From an uncultured Flavobacteriales bacterium (GTDB taxonomy: Bacteria; Bacteroidota; Bacteroidia; Flavobacteriales_G; Salibacteraceae), in the NCBI GenBank assembly GCA_937899835.1, contig CALCCE010000096.1, positions 62,001 to 126,000 of the forward strand: 64,000 nucleotides of DNA, written 5' to 3'. This document shows, piece after piece, positions 43,752 to 51,871 of the stretch (position 1 is its first letter; each line of letters begins with the position of its first letter). The notes beneath the pieces are model-generated. The model was not told where the DNA came from. It did no database searches and saw nothing but the letters and a program-made list of their open reading frames with translations. The position numbers and the translations under genes are program-made.

Positions 43752-45622
43752 ACCAAAAGGATCAATACACCGAAAAGTTGCTCAAAGACCGCATTGAGCA
43801 GCACACTTTCGAATTTTCGGAAGACCGGTGGGACGCAATGGCTTCCATGCTCGAAAGCCAACCCCAACCTGTGGCTTCCCCGTGGAGCTGGTTTGGTTTC
43901 TCCCTCAACAGCATCATGGTTCTTATTGCCGGTGCCGGAACTTTTCTCCTGGGATTGGTCCTGGTTTCCCCTATCGATACTGTCAATGCCGAAAATGCTG
44001 CTGCGGTCGCAGCGTTGAAGCCATCCCTCTCAGACAACATAGAACAAACTCAATCAATATCACCGTATTCATCACCAATCGCTTCGTTTTTTACAACCGA
44101 AGGTACCGATCGAAGCGAAGGAAATGGCACCATTGCATCGGCTCATTTATTTCCAATTATAGAAAATAAAGCAAAAGATAACGCAGTTGCATCTGCCCAT
44201 GTTCCTCGCAACGAAAAGGTTGCTTCTGCTTCAAAGAGTAAGTTAGAACCACAGAATGCGTCCGTCCAAAAAAGCTCTATATATCCAACGGGGCAAGTTG
44301 CTGCATCGAGTGAAGTTGCTTCCTCATTGGCGCAGAAGGAAACGGCTACAGCTTCAGTATCAGAAAGCCAGCCGCTTGGTCTTGTAAATAGCGCTACTGG
44401 AAAAGCAACCGATAGTGAAATGAATCAGAATGCTTCCGTCACTCTTCAGGTGGAAGTGTCTCCTGGCCTTATGGCCGGAGATCAGGCTGAATATCAGGAA
44501 GAAGGCGAAGCTGCCATTGCGAAAAAGCGATTGCCTTCCAACCTTGGTTTGAATAAAAACAATTCCCGGGGTATTGCACTTCGCGACATCAACCGAGGAG
44601 GCCGTGGTCGTTTCCGCATGCACCATGTGAAGGGAGCCGCCCATATCCGTAGAACCAAAAAAGGATTGCGCTGGGGCAATGCTTCCCATCAATTCAACAA
44701 CAGTCAGCTCTTCAACATTTGGGACAACCCCGCCTATGTGGGCGTAGAAGAAGGACAAAACCTCATTATTCAAGCCAATCGCTCTTGGTTGGGCATGTAC
44801 CGGCCTAAAGGACGTGGGTTAGATTCTGATTTGAAAAACCGTTCTTTCTACCGTTCACCTACCAATTATCAAATTGGTTACTACGGTCACTTAGGCGGAA
44901 AACACCGTACTGCACTTGGAATATATGTAGAAGATGAAAACCAGCGTTTGCTGAGACAAACCAGAATAAACGCCTCCATATCACACAAATTTTCACTCAG
45001 CAAAAAGCAATACCTGAGCTTTGGACTCAATGTGGCTTACACCCAAAATCAGGTCTTCTTCAACGAGCTCTATTTTCCCGATCAGGTGGATCCTCGCCAA
45101 GGTGTGATTTACAACACTTTGGACCTTCCGGTTACCAAGTTTACCCGTTCGGTTGACTTTTCGTTGGGAATGTTCTATAGCTATCGGAAATTCTATGCCG
45201 GAGCAGCGATCAATCAATTTGTGCAACCTCGGATAACCTACTTCGAAGAGGCAGCGATTCCAGAGCGCGACCTTCAACGTGAGGTTCACATGGCCAGTGG
45301 CTTCGATGTAGACCTTTCCAAGAAATTTACCCTTAGCCCATCGGCAACGGTAGAGGTGAATGCTAAAGGTATCGAGTTGAACCCGGGTTCATTTGTAAAA
45401 TACAACAACCAATACATGTTTGGGCTTTCTTATAGAAACCTCAACGTAGTAACTGCCCATGCTGGTTGGCTCTTAGCCGATCACATGCGATTATTGGTCG
45501 CCGTAGGAACTCCTACCCAAGCAGACTTGCTTGACTATGGCCGTATCGCCTATATGGAGGCAGGTTTGCGCTATCAGTTTGGCAAGCGTACCCACAAAAC
45601 CTCAATTTTGGTGTATGATTAA
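43748..45622 (+). CDS. Putative anti-sigma factor fused to a PorP/SprF outer-membrane barrel
   Basis: A 624-aa protein with an unusual layout. Residues 1-50 are charged ('YTEKLLKDRIEQHTFEFSEDRWDAM') and have no signal peptide; one hydrophobic helix spans about 53-74; residues 75 to about 300 form an Ala/Ser/Glu-rich linker; about 305-624 is a PorP/SprF-like barrel ('QFNNSQLFNIWDNPAYVGVEEGQNLIIQANRSWLGMY ... GLSYRNLNVVTAHAGWLL'). Directly coupled to an ECF sigma gene, the N-terminus is probably a sigma-binding domain. The linker is long enough to cross the periplasm, so one chain may span both membranes, as reported for dual membrane-spanning anti-sigma factors of Bacteroides. The anti-sigma role is inference from position and topology. 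Confidence 0.8.
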   Translation: MNQKDQYTEKLLKDRIEQHTFEFSEDRWDAMASMLESQPQPVASPWSWFGFSLNSIMVLIAGAGTFLLGLVLVSPIDTVNAENAAAVAALKPSLSDNIEQTQSISPYSSPIASFFTTEGTDRSEGNGTIASAHLFPIIENKAKDNAVASAHVPRNEKVASASKSKLEPQNASVQKSSIYPTGQVAASSEVASSLAQKETATASVSESQPLGLVNSATGKATDSEMNQNASVTLQVEVSPGLMAGDQAEYQEEGEAAIAKKRLPSNLGLNKNNSRGIALRDINRGGRGRFRMHHVKGAAHIRRTKKGLRWGNASHQFNNSQLFNIWDNPAYVGVEEGQNLIIQANRSWLGMYRPKGRGLDSDLKNRSFYRSPTNYQIGYYGHLGGKHRTALGIYVEDENQRLLRQTRINASISHKFSLSKKQYLSFGLNVAYTQNQVFFNELYFPDQVDPRQGVIYNTLDLPVTKFTRSVDFSLGMFYSYRKFYAGAAINQFVQPRITYFEEAAIPERDLQREVHMASGFDVDLSKKFTLSPSATVEVNAKGIELNPGSFVKYNNQYMFGLSYRNLNVVTAHAGWLLADHMRLLVAVGTPTQADLLDYGRIAYMEAGLRYQFGKRTHKTSILVYD

Positions 45623-46220
45623 TTCCGCCTTGAGGTGGAGTGTTGCAGCACTGGTACTATTGACCGGCTGTACAACAGACGATGACAATCCGGAGTGCAC
45701 CCGTACGATTGAGTCCAGCATCACTGTTGTAGTGGAAAACGCCGGCTATGTATGTCTGTATGCTGATCAAACCGCCGAATTGCGAGTACTACCCCGACCC
45801 GAAGCCACTTACTTGTGGAGTTCGGGAGATTCAACCGCCTCCATAGAGGTAGATCAACCAGGCATTTATTCGGTCTCCGTCAGTGATACCAACGGAAGTG
45901 TAGATTCCTTTCTGATTCAGTTGTATGATTGTAACCCACCCGACCTGGTGGCTATTCCAAGTAGCTTCACGCCAAATGGTGATGGGATCAACGATATTTG
46001 GTTTCCTGTCATTGCAGAATCGTGTGGTATAAATGTGCAAGTAAGAGATCTGGATGGGAATCGCATGTTTGAAACCAGTGATTTCACTGAAGCCTGGAAT
46101 GGCGAAAACATATTCGAAAATTTGCCCGCCCCAATGGGTACCTACTTTTACACCGTCAACGTCACCTTTTTTAACGGAACTACTTCCGACTACACAGGTG
46201 AGGTGCTTTTGATCCGATAG
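45615..46220 (+). CDS. Small lipoprotein with type B T9SS C-terminal domain
   Basis: A 201-aa protein. The N-terminus has a lipobox ('LVLLTGCTTDDD', Cys 19), an Ig-like stretch follows ('LRVLPRPEATYLWSSGDSTASIEV'), and the last ~95 residues are the gliding-motility C-terminal domain ('IPSSFTPNGDGINDIWFP ... VRDLDGNRMFETSDF ... AWNGENI ... VLLIR'). It overlaps the PorP-fusion gene by 8 nt, so the two are coupled. Type B domains normally work with PorP/SprF proteins; here that partner is the putative anti-sigma factor. It may be the ligand of the sensor. Having both a lipobox and a T9SS domain is odd. Start by ATG 45615. Confidence 0.85.
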   Translation: MINSALRWSVAALVLLTGCTTDDDNPECTRTIESSITVVVENAGYVCLYADQTAELRVLPRPEATYLWSSGDSTASIEVDQPGIYSVSVSDTNGSVDSFLIQLYDCNPPDLVAIPSSFTPNGDGINDIWFPVIAESCGINVQVRDLDGNRMFETSDFTEAWNGENIFENLPAPMGTYFYTVNVTFFNGTTSDYTGEVLLIR

Positions 46221-46263
46221 CTTTCAGGGGTTCGGAGCGAAAGAAATAACTACTTTTAGTCCG

Positions 46264-46740
46264 ATGCACTCCCGAACGCGCATTCTTCTTTTCCTGCTTC
46301 TTTTGGGATATACCCCAGGTTTTTACTGCCACGCTCAAGAAGCAACAACAGAAAAACCCAACCCAACCAGCATGGAGCCGATTTTAGAAAAATCGGCCAA
46401 CCTGTTGCTTTCCATCGAAGAACAAGGCTACGAAGTGGTGCACCTTGAAGTGGACATCCTCAAAACCGTTAGGTACACCTACCGCTCCTTATATCCCGAT
46501 TACGAATACGGTCTGCTAATTTTTGGCGATTACCGACTGAAATCAGTTCAGCTCAAGGTGTACCAAAATTTAGATGGTGCCTGGGCGCCAATCACTGGCC
46601 TAAAGACAGAACAACAGAACGGAAATACCTTAGTAACCTTCAAACCGCAAGCGTATGGCAAGTATCGGTTTGAGTGGATCGGTGAAGCATTTGTAGCCGA
46701 ACAAACCGCTGGTCATGCTGGTCTGCTAATTTTCCATTAA
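46264..46740 (+). CDS. Small secreted protein of unknown function
   Basis: A 158-aa protein with a signal peptide (about residues 1-24, 'LLFLLLLGYTPGFYCHAQ'). The mature part is beta-rich and ends 'TAGHAGLLIFH'. I do not recognise a family. It lies 43 nt after the type B lipoprotein gene and is probably the last gene of the sigma-factor operon, which would place it under the same control. Its stop overlaps the stop of the convergent aminopeptidase by 4 nt. Confidence 0.7.
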   Translation: MHSRTRILLFLLLLGYTPGFYCHAQEATTEKPNPTSMEPILEKSANLLLSIEEQGYEVVHLEVDILKTVRYTYRSLYPDYEYGLLIFGDYRLKSVQLKVYQNLDGAWAPITGLKTEQQNGNTLVTFKPQAYGKYRFEWIGEAFVAEQTAGHAGLLIFH

Positions 46741-48632
46741 GCCTTTGGAGTAGAATAACCAAGCAGTTCGTCCAAAGTGCCTGTAGAAACCGCATGATAG
46801 TTAGAGCGGTATTTACCATACAACTCCAACGCCCAATCCAGTTGATCACTTTCCTTCATAGCCGTGTAAATTGGCTCCAGAAACTTCCGACGACCCACTC
46901 TACTTAGAAAATCTTCCAGAGCGGGTTTAGCAGGAGCATACCGACCGTGAATGGCCCGAACAAACCACAAAGACAGAATTTCGCTATTGCCCGATTGGGT
47001 AAAGCCAAAGTTCTGATCCAATTCGGAAAGCTGTTTTTGGCTCATGTCCATAGGTAAGTTCCGCAAGAAGTGTTGCCACTCGCTCGATTTCCAGTTTTTA
47101 GTGCTAAGCTTTCCGGGATAAGCCCCTTCTTTCCAAAATTCAATGGCTTTCTCTACCGAAGCAAACCGTTCGGAGGCAATTGCAGGACAGTTGTTTGGAA
47201 TACCAGGGCCATAGACCCAAGCCTTTAGATCAACCCCTTCTTTCATTCCTTCTTCAGTAAGTAAGTTGGATTCAAGATAGGAGAGGAAACCCTCCGTATC
47301 CATGCTTTGGAAAGCATGCGAATTGAAATAACTTTTCAAAAAGGCATCAAATTTTTCACGGCCTACCGTTTCCTCCAACATGCGCAGGAAGAAATAGCCT
47401 TTTTCGTAGGCGATATCCGTCAATCCCTCATCAGGATCACGTCCTTCGAGATCCAGCTTCAGGTGAGTGTCTTCTGCATCCAGTTTAGCCACCGTATGCT
47501 CTAAATCTTGAAAACCCAGTTGGGCCAGCATGTCCGCAAAGTCTTTTCCGTAAAGTGCTTCCATGATTCGGCGTTCGAAATACACCGTAAAGCCCTCATT
47601 CAGCCAAAAATCGTCCCAGGTGATGTTGGTCACCAGGTTGCCCGACCAGCTGTGCGCCAATTCGTGCGCCACCAAAGAAGTCAATGACCGGTCGCCTGCC
47701 AAAATTGTAGGAGTAGCAAAAGTGAGTCGTGGGTTTTCCATTCCGCCAAACGGAAAGCTTGGGGGAAGTACCAACACATCATAACGGTCCCAGACGTAAT
47801 CGCCATAGAGGGCCTCCGCTGCATGTAGCATGTTTTCCATGTCTCCAAATTCGTATACCGCTGATTCAATCACTGAAGGTTCAGCGAAGACACCAGTTTT
47901 TTTGCCGATAGACGCAAAAACGAGATCTCCAGCTGAAAGTGCCATCAGGTAGGAGGGTATGGGTTGCTTCATTTGAAATTGATATTCCCCTGAGGCTGCT
48001 TTTTGGGTAGGGTTGGAGGCACTCATGACAGCGAGCATGCCTTCCGGGGCTTTTACCTCAGCGGAATAAGTAAAACGCACTCCAGGTACGTCCTGGCAGG
48101 GAACCCAGGTACGGGCAAGGATGGCCTGGCTCTGGCTGTATAGAAAAGGCATGGTCTTGTCCGCCGTTTGCTCCGCTGGAAGCCACTGCAAGGCTTTGCA
48201 AGAAGGGTCTGTCTCATACTCAACCGTTACGGTCTTGGTTTTTCCATCGATAGGGATGGCAAGCCCTTGGCCAAAAAGTTCATGAGCGGGTCCCAGGATA
48301 ATGGGTAAAGGTTCATCCGACTGGTCATTTCTCACTGAGAGCACCTGCATTCCCCAAACATCCAGAAACACATAATTGGCTTCTTGTTTATGATCTAATG
48401 TCCAGGTAGCACTTCCTTTCACCACTTTCCGGTCAAAGTCTAAAGCCAGTTTTAAATCGAGATGACTGACCTTCACCGCCTCAGGTTGTGAAAAACTATG
48501 GTTTGTGATGGGGAAGTCAGGCTGCTTTAGGTCTTTTACTTCCACGTTTTCAGAAGTTGGTGACGGGCTGCCACATCCACTGAAAAACAAGACATTAACC
48601 ACTAAAAAAAGCGCAAAGAGAATACGTACCAT
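46737..48632 (-). CDS. M1 family zinc aminopeptidase, lipoprotein
   Basis: A 631-aa M1 metallopeptidase of the leukotriene-A4-hydrolase-like branch. The zinc site is H323-E-L-A-H327 with the downstream Glu in 'DDFWLNEGFTVYFERR', and the exopeptidase motif is 'FPFGGMENPRLTF'. A lipobox ('LFFSGCGSPS') near residue 20 predicts anchoring to the membrane. It removes N-terminal residues from peptides in the envelope. The leukotriene-hydrolase-type C-terminal helical domain is present. Monocistronic. Confidence 0.93.
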   Translation of the reverse strand: MVRILFALFLVVNVLFFSGCGSPSPTSENVEVKDLKQPDFPITNHSFSQPEAVKVSHLDLKLALDFDRKVVKGSATWTLDHKQEANYVFLDVWGMQVLSVRNDQSDEPLPIILGPAHELFGQGLAIPIDGKTKTVTVEYETDPSCKALQWLPAEQTADKTMPFLYSQSQAILARTWVPCQDVPGVRFTYSAEVKAPEGMLAVMSASNPTQKAASGEYQFQMKQPIPSYLMALSAGDLVFASIGKKTGVFAEPSVIESAVYEFGDMENMLHAAEALYGDYVWDRYDVLVLPPSFPFGGMENPRLTFATPTILAGDRSLTSLVAHELAHSWSGNLVTNITWDDFWLNEGFTVYFERRIMEALYGKDFADMLAQLGFQDLEHTVAKLDAEDTHLKLDLEGRDPDEGLTDIAYEKGYFFLRMLEETVGREKFDAFLKSYFNSHAFQSMDTEGFLSYLESNLLTEEGMKEGVDLKAWVYGPGIPNNCPAIASERFASVEKAIEFWKEGAYPGKLSTKNWKSSEWQHFLRNLPMDMSQKQLSELDQNFGFTQSGNSEILSLWFVRAIHGRYAPAKPALEDFLSRVGRRKFLEPIYTAMKESDQLDWALELYGKYRSNYHAVSTGTLDELLGYSTPKA

Positions 48633-48712
48633 AATGAATTGCTATGAAGAGGGCCAAAGTTAGGGAAAGTACTATTTGGGAGTAGCGAATTACCGGCTTA
48701 AGTAATTTTCAG

Positions 48713-48728
48713 AAACTTTTGAAAGTTT
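48713..48728. promoter_or_regulatory. Palindrome AAACTTT-TG-AAAGTTT before the GbsR-type gene
   Basis: A perfect 7-bp inverted repeat with a 2-bp centre, 25 bp before the regulator ATG and overlapping the -33 element of the putative promoter. A related half (AAACTTTCA) lies at 49272-49280 after the regulator gene. Probably the operator of the regulator itself. Confidence 0.55.
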
Positions 48729-48748
48729 AGAAACAAGTGTTATATTTG
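48718..48748 (+). promoter_or_regulatory. Bacteroidota-type promoter TTTG-N19-TATATTTG
   Basis: TTTG at 48718-48721 and TATATTTG at 48741-48748 match the Bacteroidota -33/-7 consensus (TTTG, TAnnTTTG) with a 19-bp spacer. The ATG follows only 4 nt after the -7 element, so the transcript would be nearly leaderless, or the real start is a later Met. Confidence 0.5.
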
Positions 48749-48752
48749 GTTT

Positions 48753-49256
48753 ATGGAATTTGAAGAAGGACGAGAAAAATTTATACAAGCGTGGGGAACT
48801 TTGGGTTCAAGCTGGGGCATCAACCGCACCATGGCACAAATTCAAGCCCTTTTGCTTATCTCTCCTGAATCTATGACTACTGAAAGTATCATGGAGGAAC
48901 TCAACATCAGTCGAGGTAACGCAAACATGAGCTTACGCGCTTTGATGGATTGGGGAGTGGTATTTAAGGAGAATCGTCCGGGAGAGCGCAAAGATTACTT
49001 CTACGCTGAAAAAGATATTTGGAAAGTAGCAGTACAAGTGACGCGCGAACGTAGAAGAAGAGAATTAGAACCCCTCATCAGAGTGTTGGGTCAGGTAGAA
49101 AGCGTGCCCCAAGAAGATGGGGAGGAGTATCAAGAGTTTAAAAAAGTGACCGAAGACATTAGCAAGTTCGCCGATAAAGTAGACGGTTTGTTTGACAAAT
49201 TGGCCAAAGCCGATGAGCATTGGTTTGTAGGTAATTTTTTGAAGCTTCTTCGGTAG
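48753..49256 (+). CDS. GbsR/MarR-type transcriptional regulator
   Basis: A 167-aa winged-helix regulator of the GbsR family: 'FIQAWGTLGSSWGINRTMAQIQALLLISPESMTTESIMEELNISRGNANMSLRALMDWGVV' is the DNA-binding part, followed by a coiled, charged C-terminal half for dimerisation. It starts a run of membrane and small-molecule-binding genes that it probably controls. The palindrome just before it suggests autoregulation. Confidence 0.92.
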   Translation: MEFEEGREKFIQAWGTLGSSWGINRTMAQIQALLLISPESMTTESIMEELNISRGNANMSLRALMDWGVVFKENRPGERKDYFYAEKDIWKVAVQVTRERRRRELEPLIRVLGQVESVPQEDGEEYQEFKKVTEDISKFADKVDGLFDKLAKADEHWFVGNFLKLLR

Positions 49257-49311
49257 ACTTTTTTTACCTACAAACTTTCAAAAAATATTGAAAATTCAAA
49301 AAATACTGATC

Positions 49312-49662
49312 ATGCATAAACCAATCTTATTCTGGATACAAACCGCGCTCTTGGTTCTTGCAGTCGTTGCTAGTCTATTTGCTTGGGCTGGGCTTTGGAT
49401 ATGGCTGATACCCGGAAGTGTTCAACTACTACTCGCCTTGTGGGATACCATCGAACCCAATCATTTATTTCCAACCTCACAACCCAAAATTTATTGGTAT
49501 TGGATGAGTGTATTTGCTGCCCTTGGACTTTGGGCGGTAGGTGTAGGGAGTTGGGTTGCCTTATTCCCCATGGCAATGTATGAGGTGTTTTCCTTCATAG
49601 TGGCCTTTCAATGGGACTTACCCGAAAAGCGAAGTAAGTTTTTACCCAATCTAAAATTCTGA
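49312..49662 (+). CDS. Small membrane protein (116 aa)
   Basis: A polytopic membrane protein with about four helices, beginning 'MHKPILFWIQTALLVLAVVASL'. No known family recognised. ATG 49312 is preferred to a TTG at 49288. It follows the regulator by 55 nt. It has the same length as, and a weakly similar layout to, the next gene ('PGSVQLLLALWDTI' against 'FGFFQLLVGIFDLL'), so the two may be distant paralogues. Confidence 0.7.
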   Translation: MHKPILFWIQTALLVLAVVASLFAWAGLWIWLIPGSVQLLLALWDTIEPNHLFPTSQPKIYWYWMSVFAALGLWAVGVGSWVALFPMAMYEVFSFIVAFQWDLPEKRSKFLPNLKF

Positions 49663-49715
49663 CTCTCTATGCAGTGGTTGCTGTAGCATTATGAATTGAT
49701 CCTCAATCACAAATT

Positions 49716-50066
49716 ATGGACATCGGACTCATTCTTTTCATTCAACTCTGCTTTTGCATCGGCTTGGGCTGCCTCAAAGTGATGAACGATACGGACTATT
49801 TTCCATTGTGGTTCTTTTTTGGCTTTTTCCAATTGTTGGTCGGCATTTTTGACCTTTTACGTTGGAGTTGGTTGCCCTCTATCCATCGAAAGAAACTAAC
49901 CATCTATTGCATAATGGTGGTTGCCTATTTTGGACTTTTCGTTTTTGCCCCTTTTGATCCTCGTGCCGATAGTTTTTGGGTTTCTGGAATTCCTTGGATC
50001 ATGGCGACTTGGCAGATAGGCAACGGTATTGTTCTATTTCGCAAAAGGCAACTCCAACAAAACTAA
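49716..50066 (+). CDS. Small membrane protein (116 aa), possible paralogue of the previous one
   Basis: A membrane protein with about four helices ('MDIGLILFIQLCFCIGLGCLKVM' at the start). Function unknown. It lies between the preceding small membrane protein and a DCC-family gene in the GbsR-headed run. Confidence 0.7.
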   Translation: MDIGLILFIQLCFCIGLGCLKVMNDTDYFPLWFFFGFFQLLVGIFDLLRWSWLPSIHRKKLTIYCIMVVAYFGLFVFAPFDPRADSFWVSGIPWIMATWQIGNGIVLFRKRQLQQN

Positions 50067-50102
50067 AACGGACGAGAAACATTCCCCAATACTGAGTACA
50101 AC

Positions 50103-50963
50103 ATGAAAACTCCCGATCATTACCTTTTACTCTTCGATGGAGCTTGTCCATTTTGCCGATGGTACTCGCTGCAGTTTGTAAACTGGAAGTTTTTAGCTCC
50201 TGAAAGCCGTCAAACTCTGCAATCTGCTTTAAGTAGCAATCCGGGAATTATACCTGATCCTGAGCGTGCGCGGCATGAAATCCCCTTGCTGGATCGCCAA
50301 ACCGGGCGGGTACTCTATGGCATCGATGCCCTTTCGGCAATTCTGGCTTATCGTTGGAATTGGATTCGAATTCCGGTTCAATGGAAGTGGGTAAGATGGA
50401 TTTTGCAACAGCTGTATATGTTTATTTCCTTCAATCGAAGAATCATTGCCGGAGAACGCCTTCAATCAGGAGCCTGCGAATGCGGTCCAACCAGGCACCC
50501 GGGGTATCAATGGACTTTCATTGTGGTTATGGCACTCACTTCTGTGTTTCTCAGTCTGTGGTTTGGTCATATAACTGCCCCGGTAATACAAGGTTTTTTT
50601 CCGTCTTTTTTGCCCATACATACCTTGCTTTTAGTAGGCACGGGATGGGCATTACAAGGCCTTGCCATTTGGTTCACTACGCCAAAAAAGCGGTTGGCTT
50701 ATATAGGGACTTTATCTACCCTTGCTTTCACAGGGCTTCTGGTCTTGATAGGTGTGGCAATACCGCTTTTTAGTCTTTTTCCGGCAACCTTAGTGTGGGG
50801 CTGCATGAATCTTCTCATCTCAGTTAGCGCCAGTTTTATTTTCATGTGGAGTCAACACCGCAAACGCTTAAGAAGCCTTTGCTTGAATCAAACCTGGCAT
50901 TTAACATGGACTTTCAATTTGTGGCTTAGCCTTTTCGGCTGGGTTGGATTACTATTTCTATAA
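50103..50963 (+). CDS. DCC (DUF393) family protein with C-terminal membrane domain
   Basis: A 286-aa protein. The first 125 residues are a DCC/DUF393 domain, a thiol-disulfide-oxidoreductase-like fold named for its motif; here 'FDGACPFCRW' gives D12-G-A-C15-P-F-C18. Residues from about 140 to the end form about five membrane helices, so the domain is tethered to the inner membrane, probably facing the cytoplasm. Most DCC proteins are half this size and soluble. Substrate unknown. Confidence 0.85.
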   Translation: MKTPDHYLLLFDGACPFCRWYSLQFVNWKFLAPESRQTLQSALSSNPGIIPDPERARHEIPLLDRQTGRVLYGIDALSAILAYRWNWIRIPVQWKWVRWILQQLYMFISFNRRIIAGERLQSGACECGPTRHPGYQWTFIVVMALTSVFLSLWFGHITAPVIQGFFPSFLPIHTLLLVGTGWALQGLAIWFTTPKKRLAYIGTLSTLAFTGLLVLIGVAIPLFSLFPATLVWGCMNLLISVSASFIFMWSQHRKRLRSLCLNQTWHLTWTFNLWLSLFGWVGLLFL

Positions 50964-50976
50964 ACACTTTTCAATT

Positions 50977-51132
50977 ATGGCAGTAGTCAATAAAACCGTT
51001 TCGTTTCCTATTTACGACTTGTTGCAACTCAAAACTTTTATTCTGGAAAGCAAAAGACCTCAATTGGGTAAGCCAATGACGAGGCAAGCATCTAAATCGA
51101 AATTAAGCTCTCCACATGTATTAGATCATTGA
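50977..51132 (+). CDS. Possible short protein (51 aa), unsupported by homology
   Basis: An open frame from ATG 50977 filling most of the gap between the DCC gene and the DUF2071 gene ('MAVVNKTVSFPIYDLLQLKTF' at its start, rich in Lys and Ser later). It resembles nothing I know. Position in the operon gap is the only support; it may be a remnant or non-coding. Confidence 0.3.
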   Translation: MAVVNKTVSFPIYDLLQLKTFILESKRPQLGKPMTRQASKSKLSSPHVLDH

Positions 51133-51136
51133 GCTT

Positions 51137-51868
51137 ATGCTACCTCCTTTGCCCTTTTCCTATCGTGGCACACTCAACCAAGTCAAACTGGTAGCTTTTT
51201 CGGTTGATCGTGACGAAATCGTTCCGCGACTTCCTGATCCACTGCGAATGCTTCCCTGGCGTAACCGTGCCATTATCACGTTGGTAAACGTGAAGCTGAC
51301 AGAAATGCGCCCGGCCGGTTTCCCTCGAAAATTAGGGATCAATTACCAGCACCTCGCATTTCGCCTGTCGGTAGACGACAGTCACCTGTTTGGAGGAAAG
51401 TCCAAAGGCATTTTTTTCTTAGACTCTTTTACCAACCAACCTTGGATCAAAATGTCTGGCAATATGGCTTCCAGTTACCGGTTCAACCTGGCTCGGATCA
51501 AAGACGATGATTACCTCTGTGAACTACGTGCTGAGGACCGGTTTTTCCATTATGCTTACAGCGATGCCCAACCTCAGCGTCCCGATAAGGCGCTTTTTCG
51601 AATGGTCAAGCGATTGGATCGGGCATATGCTGAGAACTTGGGAAGGGTTTATTGTACCCAAATCATGAGAAAAGAGTGGCCGATTCAATGGAAAAAACTC
51701 TACCATCTGGAAACCAATTTTTTTGAGACAGCTCGTCCTGAAGGAATGTTTACGGTTCAAAAACCCATTGCCTACCTCTGGAAAGCGCCCGTCAAAATTG
51801 CTCCAAACCTTTGGGAACGAGTAAGCAACGCGTGGCAACCGAAGACTCCCTTCTTAAAACCAACCTGA
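51137..51868 (+). CDS. DUF2071 (YqjF-like) family protein
   Basis: A 243-aa cytoplasmic protein of the DUF2071/YqjF family: 'LVAFSVDRDEIVPRLPDPLRMLPWRNRAIITLVNVKL' and 'INYQHLAFRL' are characteristic. The fold is related to acetoacetate decarboxylase-like barrels; no reaction is known for most members. It begins 4 nt after the small frame and ends 3 nt before the SRPBCC gene, so it belongs to the GbsR-headed run. Confidence 0.85.
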   Translation: MLPPLPFSYRGTLNQVKLVAFSVDRDEIVPRLPDPLRMLPWRNRAIITLVNVKLTEMRPAGFPRKLGINYQHLAFRLSVDDSHLFGGKSKGIFFLDSFTNQPWIKMSGNMASSYRFNLARIKDDDYLCELRAEDRFFHYAYSDAQPQRPDKALFRMVKRLDRAYAENLGRVYCTQIMRKEWPIQWKKLYHLETNFFETARPEGMFTVQKPIAYLWKAPVKIAPNLWERVSNAWQPKTPFLKPT

Positions 51869-51871
51869 GCA

